A stretch of 64,000 nt of DNA from Pseudomonas taiwanensis (GCF_013393345.1 NZ_QJRF01000045.1:117008-181007), one strand, 5' to 3'; positions 51,164 to 61,144 are shown, counted from the first letter of the stretch. Program-made: numbers and translations. Notes: generated from the sequence alone by a model not told the origin.

Positions 51164-52108
51164 CTACGACCTTACCCCCTGCCCCTTTCCCAGCTTCGCC
51201 AGCCAGAGCGTCAGCATCACCACCACGCACATGCAGGCAAAAGCCAGCCAGGCGTTCGGCCAGAGCAGCGGCATGCCGAACAGGATCAGGCTGTCATTGC
51301 CGCCAGGTACGAGGGTGGCGCCAAGCCCCATCAGTGCCCCGCCGCAGAAACACTTCAACAAGGCCAGGGGCGTCGGCCAGCGGTGCTCCCAGAGCCCGGC
51401 GCTCCAGCCACCCAGCAACGCCCCGGCGAACATCGCCGGCAGCAGCAGACCGCGCAGGCCCAGCGCCATGAATCGGCCGGTGGCCAGCTCAGCGAGGATA
51501 TCGGTATAGGCCCAGGCGCCGACGCAGACGAACAGCAGGAGAAAGGCCACGCCGAGGACGATAGTGGCGTGGTGTGGCGACCAGATCGTTGCGTGCACTC
51601 CGCCGTTGTGCCGGTTCCAGGCCAGCCAACCCAAACGCGCCACCCATGCCGCGATAATCATGGGGACCAGGCCAATAGGCACCTGCTCCAACCAGTCGGG
51701 AATCATCGTCGGCATCACGGAGGTCATGCCGACATTGCGACCGGCCAGGGCGAAGCCTGCAAGGAACCCCGGGGGCGTTGCCAGCCAGGCCCATTGCCCG
51801 GAGCCGACCCGTGCCACGACGCCGAAGGCACATCCTCCATTGATGAACGCGCCGACGCCCAGCAACGCACCACCCAGTGCCGCATGCCAGTGCAAGGAAA
51901 GCCCCGTGGGCACCATCGGGAGGAGATCGAAGGCACGCAGCAGGACGAATCCACCCAGCACCCACAGGGACGTTTCCAGCAGCGCGCGAAAGCGGGCCCA
52001 GCGGCCTTTGTTCACCACCTCTTCCAGCGCGGCCACCATGCAGGTGCCACCGCGCTGCACGGCAAAGCCCATCAACAGGGCCAGGAGCACGCTCGCCAGC
52101 AGAATCAC
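51164..52108 (-). CDS. YeeE/YedE family membrane transporter (sulfur-compound type)
   Basis: A 314-residue protein with about nine transmembrane helices. Conserved cysteine sites are GGTCMVAA (Cys23), FINGGCAFGVVARV and KCFCGGALMGLGATLVPGGND, the pattern of thiosulfate/sulfur transporters. Substrate and partner proteins are not shown; no TusA-like gene is adjacent. The start codon is GTG. Confidence 0.87.
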   Translation of the reverse strand: MILLASVLLALLMGFAVQRGGTCMVAALEEVVNKGRWARFRALLETSLWVLGGFVLLRAFDLLPMVPTGLSLHWHAALGGALLGVGAFINGGCAFGVVARVGSGQWAWLATPPGFLAGFALAGRNVGMTSVMPTMIPDWLEQVPIGLVPMIIAAWVARLGWLAWNRHNGGVHATIWSPHHATIVLGVAFLLLFVCVGAWAYTDILAELATGRFMALGLRGLLLPAMFAGALLGGWSAGLWEHRWPTPLALLKCFCGGALMGLGATLVPGGNDSLILFGMPLLWPNAWLAFACMCVVVMLTLWLAKLGKGQGVRS

Positions 52109-52269
52109 GCCCTCGCCCTCCGCAGGCCAGGTCTTACGCCAAGATTAGCGGACGCCCGGCGAGCGCGACCCGGCGGCGACGGTCGTCGCTCTCCATTGCC
52201 AAGAATGCCCTTCATGCGCTCCAGCAAAGCCTCTAGCATGGCCGCATCAACTGCCCATGGAGAGTTACC

Positions 52270-52755
52270 GTGACCATCGAAATCCGCCCAGCCCAGCCCG
52301 ACGATGCCCAGCAGATCCTCGACTTCATCATCGAACTGGCTGTCTACGAGCGGGCTGGCCACGAGGTCATCGCCAGCGTCGAGGACATCCGCCGCACCCT
52401 GTTCACCGACAACGCCCCTTCGCGCGCGTTGATGTGCCTGAAGGACGGCCAGCCCATTGGCTATGCGGTGTACTTCTACAGCTACTCCACCTGGCTGGGC
52501 CGCAACGGCATTTACCTGGAAGACCTCTACATCACCCCGGATCAGCGCGGCATTGGCGCGGGTCGCCGCCTGCTGCGGGAAATCGCCCGCGAAGCGCGCG
52601 CCAACGACTGCGGTCGCCTGGAATGGAGCGTGCTGGACTGGAACCAGCCTGCCATCGACTTCTATCGCTCCATCGGTGCCCTGCCCCAGGACGAATGGGT
52701 GCGCTATCGCCTGGACGGCGACGCCCTGCGCGAGTTCGCCGAAAGCAACGGCTGA
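52270..52755 (+). CDS. GNAT family N-acetyltransferase
   Basis: A 161-residue acetyltransferase. The acetyl-CoA loop is Gln92-Arg-Gly-Ile-Gly-Ala97 after LEDLYITPD, and the C-terminal NQPAIDFYRSIGALPQDEWVRYRL block is typical of diamine/amino-acid acetylating GNATs. Substrate unknown. Start codon is GTG with GAGAGTTACC upstream. Confidence 0.9.
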   Translation: MTIEIRPAQPDDAQQILDFIIELAVYERAGHEVIASVEDIRRTLFTDNAPSRALMCLKDGQPIGYAVYFYSYSTWLGRNGIYLEDLYITPDQRGIGAGRRLLREIAREARANDCGRLEWSVLDWNQPAIDFYRSIGALPQDEWVRYRLDGDALREFAESNG

Positions 52756-52907
52756 GGCCAGGAAATTCAGCCTTTCGCCTGGTGTTCCGGGCGACCCGCC
52801 GGGCGTCAAACACACTCGGCGGGCCCGCGAAGCATTTCGGACGCTGGTTTATGGCATTGCCTGTGCGAAAATGCCGAAATTGCAAAATAGATGTCGCTGG
52901 AGACTGT

Positions 52908-53858
52908 ATGGAAATTCTGGATTACGAAGACAGCCTTGAAACCTATCTGGGCGAACTGAGCGGAAAGAAGATCACGATAGTTTCCGCCTTCGCCAGCGGC
53001 ACCGAGCCCCTGATCGACCAACTGATCGAGAATGGCAACCAGCTGGACATCCTGGTCGGCACCATCAACTCGCTGACCTCACCCGATTTCATCGAGCACT
53101 GCCTCAACGAATCCAATCCTGATCTCGCCCTGACGGTGGACTTCCGCTACCAGGCGAGCGTGAACTGGAAGCTCTACCTGATCGAGCCGGATGTGGTCAT
53201 CGTCGGCAGCGCCAACCTCACCCAGGTCGGCGTCAGCCTGGTGCGCGATACCTGCACTGTCATCACCGATGAAGCCCTGTACGACGCCTACCTGGCACGC
53301 GCCCAGGCGATCAAGGGCATCGAGGGTGTGATGGCCTGCAACCATGTCCAGGCCTTCGAAGATGCGCTGGACGCCTACAAGCAGAACCACCGCCGCATGC
53401 AGGCGGGCCTGGCGCGTACCGCCGAATACCTGGACAGCGAAGGCTGGCTGGGCGATGACACCAACCAGAGCATCCCGCTGTTCATCTGGTACAGCGACCA
53501 TTCGCAGCAGTCCGAGGACGAGGCGCGCGATCACCTCAAGTCCAGCAGCGATGGCGTGGCCTGGGACGATGTCCGCGAGTTCTTCACCTACGAGTGTGCC
53601 GAAGGTGCCCTGCCCTACGAGGAAGGCGACGTGGTGCTGACCGCCCGCTGCAACGGCTCGCATATCGGCTTCTACACCTTCGACCGCATCCTCTACCGCG
53701 AAGGCACCTACTACATCTACGCCTACCGCAAGAAGCGCTACACCCAGCCGTTCAAGCTGGATGGCGACAAGGAACTGCTCAAGGAAGCGATTCCGGAGTG
53801 GTACGAAGACGGCCGCACCGAGATCAACCGCGCCGATATCTTCCGCGTCATCGGCTGA
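52908..53858 (+). CDS. Phospholipase D-like (HKD) domain protein with altered motif
   Basis: A 316-residue soluble protein with one PLD-like motif. The HxK position reads Asn86-Trp-Lys88 instead of His-x-Lys, followed by the Asp and the Gly-Ser-x-Asn run (IEPDVVIVGSANLT, 92-105). Other family members, including some nucleases and restriction enzymes, need the His. The C-terminal 150 residues are unassigned. GGAG five bases before the ATG at 52908 sets the start; an upstream frame with a CxxC pair (52851) lacks a ribosome-binding site. Confidence 0.75.
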   Translation: MEILDYEDSLETYLGELSGKKITIVSAFASGTEPLIDQLIENGNQLDILVGTINSLTSPDFIEHCLNESNPDLALTVDFRYQASVNWKLYLIEPDVVIVGSANLTQVGVSLVRDTCTVITDEALYDAYLARAQAIKGIEGVMACNHVQAFEDALDAYKQNHRRMQAGLARTAEYLDSEGWLGDDTNQSIPLFIWYSDHSQQSEDEARDHLKSSSDGVAWDDVREFFTYECAEGALPYEEGDVVLTARCNGSHIGFYTFDRILYREGTYYIYAYRKKRYTQPFKLDGDKELLKEAIPEWYEDGRTEINRADIFRVIG

Positions 53859-53870
53859 TCCCGCTGCCAA

Positions 53871-54160
53871 GGGGACGGCTTCGCCGTCCTTTCGCGAATG
53901 AATTCGCCCCCACAAGGAAAGGCCAATCCGGCCCAGGCCCTGCGGGGGCGATCTCCATCTGTAGGGGCGATTTCAATCGCCAAGCGGACCGCAGGTTCGC
54001 CCTTCGGCCCCTCAAGGGGCAGCTACGCCGCCCTTGGCGAATGAATTTACCCCATCCCAGCGCCAACCCTGTGGGGGCGATTTCAATCGCTGAGCGGACC
54101 GCAGGTTCGCACCTAGGCCTTGCAGGGGGCAGCTTCGCAGCTAATGAATTCGCCCCCACA
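53871..54160. repeat. Three REP-type A elements in tandem
   Basis: A partial element with GAATTCGCCCCCACAAGG, then two complete type A elements (53960-54050 and 54071-54160) with the GATTTCAATCGC and AATGAATTCGCCCCCAC ends. They follow the PLD-like gene and precede zapA, transcribed from the opposite direction. Confidence 0.85.
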
Positions 54161-54187
54161 AGTAAAGCAATGAGCCGCCCAGGAATC

Positions 54188-54487
54188 TCAGGAACCGACG
54201 TTGTCCAATTGCTCGCGAATACGCCGGTTGAGCCTGGCCAGGCGTTGGCTGACATCGGCCGCATCATGGGGCCTGTCGGCGCCGTTCAGCTGGCGTGCGC
54301 AAAGGTTGAGCGCAGAAAGCACCACCAGTTCATTGGCGGTGACATAGGGGAATTTCTTCTTGTTGGAGGCGATCTCCGCCTGCAGCATCGCTGCCGCGTC
54401 CTGCAGCACCTGCTCTTCGCCGGCCGGCGCCTTGATGTTGTACTCGCGCCCCAGGATGCGCAGCACGCGGACGCTGTCGGTACTCAT
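54188..54487 (-). CDS. zapA: Cell division protein ZapA
   Basis: A 99-residue FtsZ-bundling protein. The N-terminal VRVLRILGREYNIKAPAGEEQVLQDAA block is the globular ZapA domain; the C-terminal half is a coiled coil (LARLNRRIREQL). It follows the small coiled-coil gene with a four-base overlap. In P. aeruginosa this pair is followed by 6S RNA and ygfA; here it is followed by REP elements and an unrelated gene. Confidence 0.93.
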   Translation of the reverse strand: MSTDSVRVLRILGREYNIKAPAGEEQVLQDAAAMLQAEIASNKKKFPYVTANELVVLSALNLCARQLNGADRPHDAADVSQRLARLNRRIREQLDNVGS

Positions 54488-54714
54488 GCGCTGGCGCGGC
54501 TCTCGCTGACGCGACGGACCAGGGCCTGCAGACGCTCGGCGGCGGCGTTGTTCTTCTCTTCCTGCTCCATCATCGACAGCTGCAGGCTGTCGTTCTCTTC
54601 GCGGGCCTTGCGCAGTTCGGCGCGGATGCGTGCGTTATCGTCGGCGATGGCCTGGTTCTGCTGCAGCAGTTCGGTCACGAGCTGTTCGAGTTGTACGAGG
54701 GTATTGTCCAGCAT
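54484..54714 (-). CDS. TIGR02449/ZapB-like small coiled-coil protein
   Basis: A 76-residue almost wholly helical protein (LEQLVTELLQQNQAIADDNARIRAELRKAREENDSLQLSMM), typical of the TIGR02449 family that pairs with zapA in Pseudomonas. Role in division is likely by association. The stop overlaps the zapA start (ATGA). It is divergent from polB. Confidence 0.88.
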   Translation of the reverse strand: MLDNTLVQLEQLVTELLQQNQAIADDNARIRAELRKAREENDSLQLSMMEQEEKNNAAAERLQALVRRVSESRASA

Positions 54715-54941
54715 GGGGTCGTCTCCCGGACGGGTGAAAAAGGCCGGGGAGCATAAAGAAAAGCCCCCTTTCTGGCCAGGAAAAATCAGGTTCTTCAGAC
54801 AGGACGTATGCTGTCAATTCAATGGCTTAGCCAATTCTCTTCATGTCGAACAGAAATAATGGGGTGCACCTCGTTCGCCGCGCGCGACGGAACGATGACG
54901 AGTAGAATCCCGCGGTGAAAAAAGGTTCCGAGGTTGCGGTG

Positions 54942-57305
54942 GTGGAATTACAGCAGGGGTTCGTCCTGACCCGGCACTGGCAGGACACGCCGGAAGGGAC
55001 GGAGGTCGACTTCTGGCTGGCCACCGATGCCGGCCCACGACAGGTGCGCCTGCCAGTCCAGACTTCAGTGGCGTTCATTCCCGCCGAGCATCGAGACCGC
55101 GCCGAGCCCCTGCTGCGTGGCGAGAAGGACGTGGAGCTACGCCCCCTCGCCCTTTGCGACTTCCAGCATCGTCCGGTACTCGGCCTCTACTGCAGCCAGC
55201 ACCGCCAGTTGATGCGTCTGGAGAAGACCCTGCGCAAGGCCGGCGTGGATGTCTTCGAAGCCGATATCCGCCCGCCGGAACGCTACCTGATGGAGCGGTT
55301 CATCACCGCGCCCGTGCTCTTCGGCGGCACCCCGGACGCCGACGGCGTACTGCTGGATGCCCAGCTCAAACCCGCCCCTGACTACCGCCCGCGACTCAGG
55401 CTGGTATCGCTGGATATCGAAACCACCGAGCGCGGCGAACTCTATTCCATTGCCCTGGAAGGCTGCGGCCAACGCCAGGTCTACATGCTCGGCCCGGCCA
55501 ATGGCGATGCCAGCGGGGTCGACTTCCAGCTTGACTACCGGGGCAGCCGCGCCGAGCTGCTGGAGGCCCTGAACCAGTGGCTGGCCGAACACGATCCGGA
55601 CGCGATCATCGGCTGGAACCTGGTGCAGTTCGACCTGCGCGTGCTCCAGGCGCACGCCGAGAAGCTGAAGGTGCCCCTGTTGCTGGGCCGTGGCGGAGAT
55701 CCCATGGGCTGGCGCGAGCACGGCAGCGGCAACAACCACTTCTTCGCCGAAGCCACCGGGCGCTTGATCATCGACGGCATCGAAGCCCTGCGCTCAGCCA
55801 CCTGGAGTTTCCCCTCCTTCAGCCTGGAAAACGTCGCCCAGACACTGCTCGGTGAGGGCAAAGCGATCGACACCCCCTACCAGCGCATGGATGAGATCAA
55901 CCGCATGTTCGCCGAGGACAAGCCCGCCCTGGCGCGCTACAACCTCAAGGACTGCGAGCTGGTCACGCGCATCTTCGAGAAGACCGAACTGCTCCACTTC
56001 CTCCTTGAACGCGCCACGGTCACCGGCCTCGCCACCGACCGCAGCGGTGGATCGGTTGCGGCCTTCACCCACCTCTACATGCCGCTGATGCACCGCCAGG
56101 GCTTCGTCGCGCCCAACCTCGGCGAAAAGAAGCCCGAGGCGAGCCCCGGCGGATTCGTGATGAATTCGCGCCCCGGCCTCTACGAGTCCGTCCTGGTGCT
56201 GGATTACAAGAGCCTCTACCCGTCGATCATCCGCAGCTTCCTGATCGACCCGGTGGGCCTGATCGAAGGCCTCCGGCAACCGGACGACGAACACTCCGTC
56301 CCCGGCTTTCGCGGCGGGCGCTTCTCCCGTACCCGGCACAGCCTGCCCTCCATTGTGGCGCGGGTCTGGCAAAGCCGTGAAGAGGCCAAGCGCGACGGCA
56401 ACAAGGCGTTGTCCCAGGCGCTGAAGATCATCATGAATGCCTTCTATGGCGTGCTGGGCTCCAGTGGCTGCCGCTTCTTCGATCCACGCCTGGCCTCCTC
56501 CATCACCATGCGTGGCCACGAGATCATGCGCCGTACCCGTGAGCTGATCGAAGCCCAGGGCTACAGCGTGATCTACGGCGATACCGACTCCACCTTCGTC
56601 TGGCTCAATCGGCCCCACGAAGAAGACGAAGCGGCCCGCATCGGCCGCCATCTGGTCCAGCAGGTCAACCAATGGTGGCGCGAGCACCTGCAGCAGGAGT
56701 ACGGACTCGAAAGCGCCCTGGAGTTGCAGTTCGAAACCCACTACCAGCGCTTCCTGATGCCCACCATCCGGGGCGCCGAGGAAGGCAGCAAGAAGCGCTA
56801 CGCCGGCCTGGTGATACGTGCGGACGGCAGCCAGGAAATGGTCTTCAAGGGGCTCGAAACAGTGCGCACCGATTGGTCGCCGCTGGCCCAGCAATTCCAG
56901 CAGGAGCTCTACCAGCGCATCTTCAACCGCCAGCCATACCGGGAATACGTGCGCGACTACGTGCAGAAGACCCTAGCCGGAGAACTGGACGAGCTGCTGG
57001 TCTATCGCAAACGTCTGCGCCGCCAACTGGACGACTACACCCGCAACGTACCGCCCCACGTGCGCGCCGCACGCATGGCCGACGACTTCAACGACAGCCT
57101 GGGGCGTCCACGCCAGTACCAGAACGGCGGCTGGATCAGCTACCTGATCACGGTCAACGGTCCCGAGCCGTTGGAAACGCGCCGCTCCGCCATCGACTAC
57201 GACCACTACCTGACGCGCCAGCTACAGCCCATTGCCGACGCCATCCTGCCCTTCGTGGGGGACGACTTCGCGTCGTTGATCGACAAACAGATGGTGCTGT
57301 TCTAG
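54942..57305 (+). CDS. polB: DNA polymerase II
   Basis: A family B polymerase of 787 residues, the damage-inducible DNA polymerase II. Exo I ([10 protein letters not shown]), Exo II ([15 protein letters not shown]), motif A ([13 protein letters not shown]), motif B ([15 protein letters not shown]) and motif C (YGDTDSTF) are all present. GTG at 54942 gives [13 protein letters not shown], matching the E. coli start MAQAGFILTRHW; GTG at 54915 or 54939 would add a few residues. It is divergent from the zapA pair. I saw no clear LexA box of the CTGT-N8-ACAG type in the intergenic region. Confidence 0.93.
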   Translation: MELQQGFVLTRHWQDTPEGTEVDFWLATDAGPRQVRLPVQTSVAFIPAEHRDRAEPLLRGEKDVELRPLALCDFQHRPVLGLYCSQHRQLMRLEKTLRKAGVDVFEADIRPPERYLMERFITAPVLFGGTPDADGVLLDAQLKPAPDYRPRLRLVSLDIETTERGELYSIALEGCGQRQVYMLGPANGDASGVDFQLDYRGSRAELLEALNQWLAEHDPDAIIGWNLVQFDLRVLQAHAEKLKVPLLLGRGGDPMGWREHGSGNNHFFAEATGRLIIDGIEALRSATWSFPSFSLENVAQTLLGEGKAIDTPYQRMDEINRMFAEDKPALARYNLKDCELVTRIFEKTELLHFLLERATVTGLATDRSGGSVAAFTHLYMPLMHRQGFVAPNLGEKKPEASPGGFVMNSRPGLYESVLVLDYKSLYPSIIRSFLIDPVGLIEGLRQPDDEHSVPGFRGGRFSRTRHSLPSIVARVWQSREEAKRDGNKALSQALKIIMNAFYGVLGSSGCRFFDPRLASSITMRGHEIMRRTRELIEAQGYSVIYGDTDSTFVWLNRPHEEDEAARIGRHLVQQVNQWWREHLQQEYGLESALELQFETHYQRFLMPTIRGAEEGSKKRYAGLVIRADGSQEMVFKGLETVRTDWSPLAQQFQQELYQRIFNRQPYREYVRDYVQKTLAGELDELLVYRKRLRRQLDDYTRNVPPHVRAARMADDFNDSLGRPRQYQNGGWISYLITVNGPEPLETRRSAIDYDHYLTRQLQPIADAILPFVGDDFASLIDKQMVLF

Positions 57306-57323
57306 GCCCGGTTCCTACCCCCT

Positions 57324-57909
57324 TGTGGGAGCGAATTCATTCGCGAAACAGGACGCAGTCCTGCCGTAAACGCGCCAAGGCTCAGCATCGCTGCGTTGGA
57401 CCCCGGTCAGCGATTGAAATCGCCCCCACAATGCCGAGGTCGCTGCATCTGTGGGGGCGAATTCATTCGCGAAGCAGGACGCAGTCCTGCCGTAGGTTGG
57501 GCAGAGGAACGAACCCCAACGCGCCAAGGTTCGGCATGGCTGCGTTGGGCCTCGCTGCGCTCGGACCAACCTACGGTTACTTCGAATGAACAACCTCGCC
57601 TTCGACTCGGCCCGGTCAGCGATTGAAATCGCCCCCACAATGCCGAGGTCGCTGCATCTGTGGGGGCGAATTCATTCGCGAAGCAGGACGCAGTCCTGCC
57701 GTAGGTTGGTCAGAGGAACGAACCCCAACGCGCCAAGGTTCGGCATGGCTGCGTTGGGCCTCGCTGCGCTCGGACCAACCTACGGTTACCTCAGATGAAC
57801 AACCCCGCCGTCTTCCGCCCGGTCAGCGATTGAAATCGCCCCCACAATGCCGAGACCGCTGCATCTGTGGGGGCTAATTCATTCGCGAAACAGGACGCAG
57901 TCCTGCCGT
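57324..57909. repeat. Tandem REP composites with period about 208 bp
   Basis: A composite of CAGCGATTGAAATCGCCCCC, GTGGGGGCGAATTCATTCGC and GTAGGTTGG ... CCAACCTAC hairpins is repeated; the CAGCGATTG word starts at 57408, 57617 and 57824. The copies are nearly identical, so amplification is recent. Confidence 0.9.
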
Positions 57910-57932
57910 TCGCCGGCGCGGCGTTCTGCATC

Positions 57933-58565
57933 TCAGATCGAGATCAGCCCATGCTCCAGGGCGTACTTGACCAGTGCGGCGGGGGTATCGATGTTCAGCT
58001 TGCGGCGAATGCTGAGGCGGTAGGTTTCCACCGTGCGCACGCTGATATCCAGTTCGCGCGCCACTTCCTTGTTGTTCAGCCCCTTGGCGAGCATCGACAG
58101 CACCTGCAACTCGCGCGGAGTCAATTCGTTCTCGTCGCGGACGTTGGTGGCCAGCTTGCGGGCGATTTCCGGGCTGTAGAAGCTGCCGCCGGCAACGATG
58201 GCTTCGATGGCGGCAATCAGCTCGGTGGAAGGTGCGTTCTTCAGCACGTAGCCGAAGGCGCCAGCGTTGATGGAGGTGCGCACGTACTCCTGGTTGTCGT
58301 ACATGCTGAGGATCAGGATCTTGATGCCGGGATACAGGCTGCACAGCCTGCGGGTCAGCTCCAGGCCGTTCATGTCCTTCAGGCCGACATCCACCAGCAG
58401 CAAGTCCAGTTCGGTATTGGCTACCAGCTCCAGTGCCTCGGCACCGGACTCGGCCTGGGCCACCACGTCGAAGTGCGGCATCGCAGAGAGCAGGGATTTC
58501 ACGCCATCGCGGACCAGCACGTGGTCGTCGATCAGCGCGATTCTGATGGGATTGGGAACGCTCAT
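57933..58565 (-). CDS. NarL/LuxR-family response regulator
   Basis: A 210-residue regulator: receiver domain with phosphorylated Asp59 (LLLVDVGLKDMNG) and a C-terminal LuxR-type helix-turn-helix (ELTPRELQVLSMLAKGLNNKEVARELDISVRTVETY, about 147-182). It follows the histidine kinase by 34 bp in the same direction and is its likely partner. The regulated target is probably the cstA operon upstream on the same strand; the group includes acetate/alcohol-responsive regulators such as ErdR, but equivalence is unproven. Confidence 0.92.
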   Translation of the reverse strand: MSVPNPIRIALIDDHVLVRDGVKSLLSAMPHFDVVAQAESGAEALELVANTELDLLLVDVGLKDMNGLELTRRLCSLYPGIKILILSMYDNQEYVRTSINAGAFGYVLKNAPSTELIAAIEAIVAGGSFYSPEIARKLATNVRDENELTPRELQVLSMLAKGLNNKEVARELDISVRTVETYRLSIRRKLNIDTPAALVKYALEHGLISI

Positions 58566-58599
58566 GACGGCCTCTTGGTTCGCCTGGAATTCGAGCCGT

Positions 58600-59946
58600 T
58601 CAAGCTCTCTGCACGGGTATCTCGACCTGGAGTTCCGTTCGGCCGTGAGAAGAGGAAATGGTGAATGCCCCGCGATGATGATCGACCCGTTCCCTGATAT
58701 TTCTCAGGCCGATGCCGTGACTCCTGTCCACCAGGCCGGGATCGAATCCCACGCCGTTGTCTTCGACCCGCAGGACGATGGTTGCCTGGTTGGCGGCGAG
58801 CGAGATTATAGCGGCGCTGGCCCTGGAATGGCGCTCGATGTTGCCCAGGGCTTCCTGGATGATGCGGAACAGCGTGACGCGAACATCCATGCCGAGGCTG
58901 GCGTCGTCCAGGCCGCGCTCGTACTGGGTGCGGATGCCCGTGCGCTGCTCGAACTCATGAACCAGCTGGTCGATGGCCGGCGACAGGCCGAGGGTATCCA
59001 GCAGAGATGGCCGCAGGTCGTGGGAGATACGGCGGATTTCGCCGATGGCCTCGCCGAGACGCGCCGTGCCCGCGCGCAGGTTCTCCAGCCCCCTCTCCCG
59101 CCCGTTCTCCAATTCCAGGCTGGCCAGTTCGAACTGGAACTTGATCGACACCAGTTGCTGGCTGATGCCGTCGTGCAACTCACGGGAAACCCGTGAACGT
59201 TCCTCTTCCTGCAGGTGGACGATGCGCTGGTTGAGGGCCGACAACTTGCGGTCGGCCAGGCGGTGTTCGGTGAAGTTCAGCATCAGGCCGCCGGTGAACA
59301 CCACCAGGATCGCGATCAACGAGAAGGAAGCGATCGCCAGCACCGTGGTCAGCACCCCCGTGGCCACTTCCTGGCGCGACTTGAGCGTCGCCACCTCCAC
59401 GTCGTCAATGTAGATGCCGGTGCCGAGCATCCAGCCCCAACGGTCAAGCATCACCACATAGGAGAGCTTTTCAGTCACCTGGCGGGTGGAGGGCTTCTCC
59501 CAGGCGTAGAGCTGGTAACCGTCGCCCCGTTCGGCGCTCTCGAGCAGTGCCTGGATCACCGGCAGACCGTTCCTGTCCTTCATCCCGATGAGTTCCTTGC
59601 CCACAAGATTCGCCTGCCGCGGATGCATCAGGTTCTTGCCGTGGCGGTCGTAGACGAAGAAGTATCCGTCCAGCCCGAAGCTCGCCCGCGACAGCATGTG
59701 CAGTGCTTGCTGACGCGTTTCCTCGTCGTCGCGACCGCTCTCGTACAGGGGCGCGATCAGGCTCAGGGCGAGTTCCAGGTAGTTCTTCAGTTCGGCCTTC
59801 TTGGCCGCCATGATGCTGCTCTCTACCAGCCGGGCCTGTTCTTCCTCCAGTTTCTGGCTCTGGGCAAAGACCAGCACGCAGATGAAGAGCACCGACGCGA
59901 TGAGTGGCAGTACGCTGAGCGTCACGATCTTGTGCTTGAGTTGCAT
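58600..59946 (-). CDS. Cache-domain sensor histidine kinase, HisKA_3 type
   Basis: A 448-residue kinase: TM helix 1 (about 10-30), periplasmic single Cache domain (about 31-205; SFGLDGYFFVYDRHGKNLMHPRQ, GWMLGTGIYIDDV), TM helix 2 (about 205-230), then HisKA_3 with His in RVSRELHDGISQQLVSIK and an HATPase with NxxRH-type loop (NIERHSRA) and DNGVGFD. It senses an external small molecule, likely a short carboxylic acid as with related Cache kinases. The ATG at 59946 begins MQLKHKIVTLSVLP; a GTG six bases upstream is an alternative. It pairs with the next gene. Confidence 0.92.
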   Translation of the reverse strand: MQLKHKIVTLSVLPLIASVLFICVLVFAQSQKLEEEQARLVESSIMAAKKAELKNYLELALSLIAPLYESGRDDEETRQQALHMLSRASFGLDGYFFVYDRHGKNLMHPRQANLVGKELIGMKDRNGLPVIQALLESAERGDGYQLYAWEKPSTRQVTEKLSYVVMLDRWGWMLGTGIYIDDVEVATLKSRQEVATGVLTTVLAIASFSLIAILVVFTGGLMLNFTEHRLADRKLSALNQRIVHLQEEERSRVSRELHDGISQQLVSIKFQFELASLELENGRERGLENLRAGTARLGEAIGEIRRISHDLRPSLLDTLGLSPAIDQLVHEFEQRTGIRTQYERGLDDASLGMDVRVTLFRIIQEALGNIERHSRASAAIISLAANQATIVLRVEDNGVGFDPGLVDRSHGIGLRNIRERVDHHRGAFTISSSHGRTELQVEIPVQRA

Positions 59947-59988
59947 GGTCACTCACTTCACCACGTGGCCGAAACCGCGAGCGTCATC

Positions 59989-60073
59989 GTAGGGTGGAAG
60001 TCGCTTTTCACTTCCACCGCTGGTGCCTGGATCGAGGCCGATGGTGGATCGGTGAAGCGTGATCCACCCTACG
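59989..60073. repeat. Inverted repeat, sister of 4113-4221
   Basis: GTAGGGTGGAAGTC begins and GATCCACCCTACG ends the element, with internal paired CACTTCCACCG sequences. It lies between the histidine kinase and yjiA genes. Confidence 0.6.
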
Positions 60074-60095
60074 AAAGCCCTGTGTGCTGGCGATG

Positions 60096-61070
60096 TCACA
60101 CCTGCGACGCTTCGAACCCGGCGCGAATCTTCTCTTCCGGCAGCTGGTCGCCGATGAAGACCATCACGCTTTCGCGCGCCTCGCCTTCCTGCCACTCGGT
60201 GTCCCAGTCGAAACCGTAGAGCCGCAGCACGCCCTGGAATACCAGGCGACGGGGTTCACCCTCGACGCAAAGCACGCCCTTATAGCGCAGCATGGAATTG
60301 CCGTGCTCTTCCAGCAGCCCCTCCATGAAGGCACTGAGCCGGTCCATGTCCAGCGGGCGTTCGCTTTTCAGCACCAGGGTGCCGATACGGTCAGGGGTGC
60401 CAGCCGGGCTCAGGGGCCGCAGGGTCAGCGCCGGGCCGACATCGGCATTGAGGTTGAAACCGCGCACATCCAGCAGCTCGGCGAGATCGATGCGGCCATG
60501 GTCCACCACGCGGATCGGGGCGCGGCGGTTGATGCGTGAAAGGCGTTCGCAAAGGGCATCGAAGTGCGCTTCGTCCACCAGGTCGCGCTTGCTCACCAGG
60601 ATGCGGTCGGCAAAGCCCACCTGGGCCTGGGCGATGGTTTCCTGCAGGTGGCGCTCGGCGTTCACCGCGTCCACCAGGGTGATGATGCCGTCCAGCACAT
60701 AGCGCTCGCAGAGTTCCTCGTCGGCGAAGAAGGTCTGCGCCACCGGCGCCGGGTCGGCCAGGCCGGTACATTCGATCACCAGCCGATCGAAGGCCAGTTC
60801 ACCGGCGTCCAGGCGCTCCAGCAGCAGGAACAGCGCCTTCTCCAGCTCGACATGAATCGAGCAGCAGACGCAGCCATTGGCCAGGGTCATCACCTGCACC
60901 GGGTCGTCGCCGAGCAACTGGCCGTCGATGGGGGTTTCGCTGAACTCGTTCTCGATCACGGCGATCTTCAGGCCGTGCTCGGCCTTGAGGATGTGCTTCA
61001 GCAGCGTGGTCTTGCCGGCACCGAGGAAGCCGCTGAGCACGGTGACGGGAATGGGGAGATGGACAGACAT
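60096..61070 (-). CDS. yjiA: CobW/YjiA-family GTP-binding metallochaperone
   Basis: A 324-residue GTPase: Walker A GFLGAGKTT (14-22), CxCC zinc-binding motif Cys67-x-Cys69-Cys70 (LANGCVCCSI) and the C-terminal CobW_C domain (RIGTLVLKSERPLDMDRLSAF). In E. coli yjiA follows yjiX and btsT. Here it follows ybdD by 174 bp in the same direction, matching that order. The family supplies zinc or another metal to a target protein; no target is known. Confidence 0.93.
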   Translation of the reverse strand: MSVHLPIPVTVLSGFLGAGKTTLLKHILKAEHGLKIAVIENEFSETPIDGQLLGDDPVQVMTLANGCVCCSIHVELEKALFLLLERLDAGELAFDRLVIECTGLADPAPVAQTFFADEELCERYVLDGIITLVDAVNAERHLQETIAQAQVGFADRILVSKRDLVDEAHFDALCERLSRINRRAPIRVVDHGRIDLAELLDVRGFNLNADVGPALTLRPLSPAGTPDRIGTLVLKSERPLDMDRLSAFMEGLLEEHGNSMLRYKGVLCVEGEPRRLVFQGVLRLYGFDWDTEWQEGEARESVMVFIGDQLPEEKIRAGFEASQV

Positions 61071-61144
61071 CGGGCAATCCTCGAAATCAGGTTTCAACTC
61101 GTCGGAGCGAGGGGGACGCCGAGTTCTTGCTCACGAACAGTGCT

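Noticed and set aside
52257..52907. Frame joining the GNAT region to the PLD-like gene
   Set aside because: The first part is an out-of-frame reading of the acetyltransferase gene; the PLD-like gene has its own ATG with GGAG.
53862..54187. 6S RNA downstream of zapA
   Set aside because: The interval is filled by three REP-type elements with no sign of a 6S-like long hairpin, so I do not call it.
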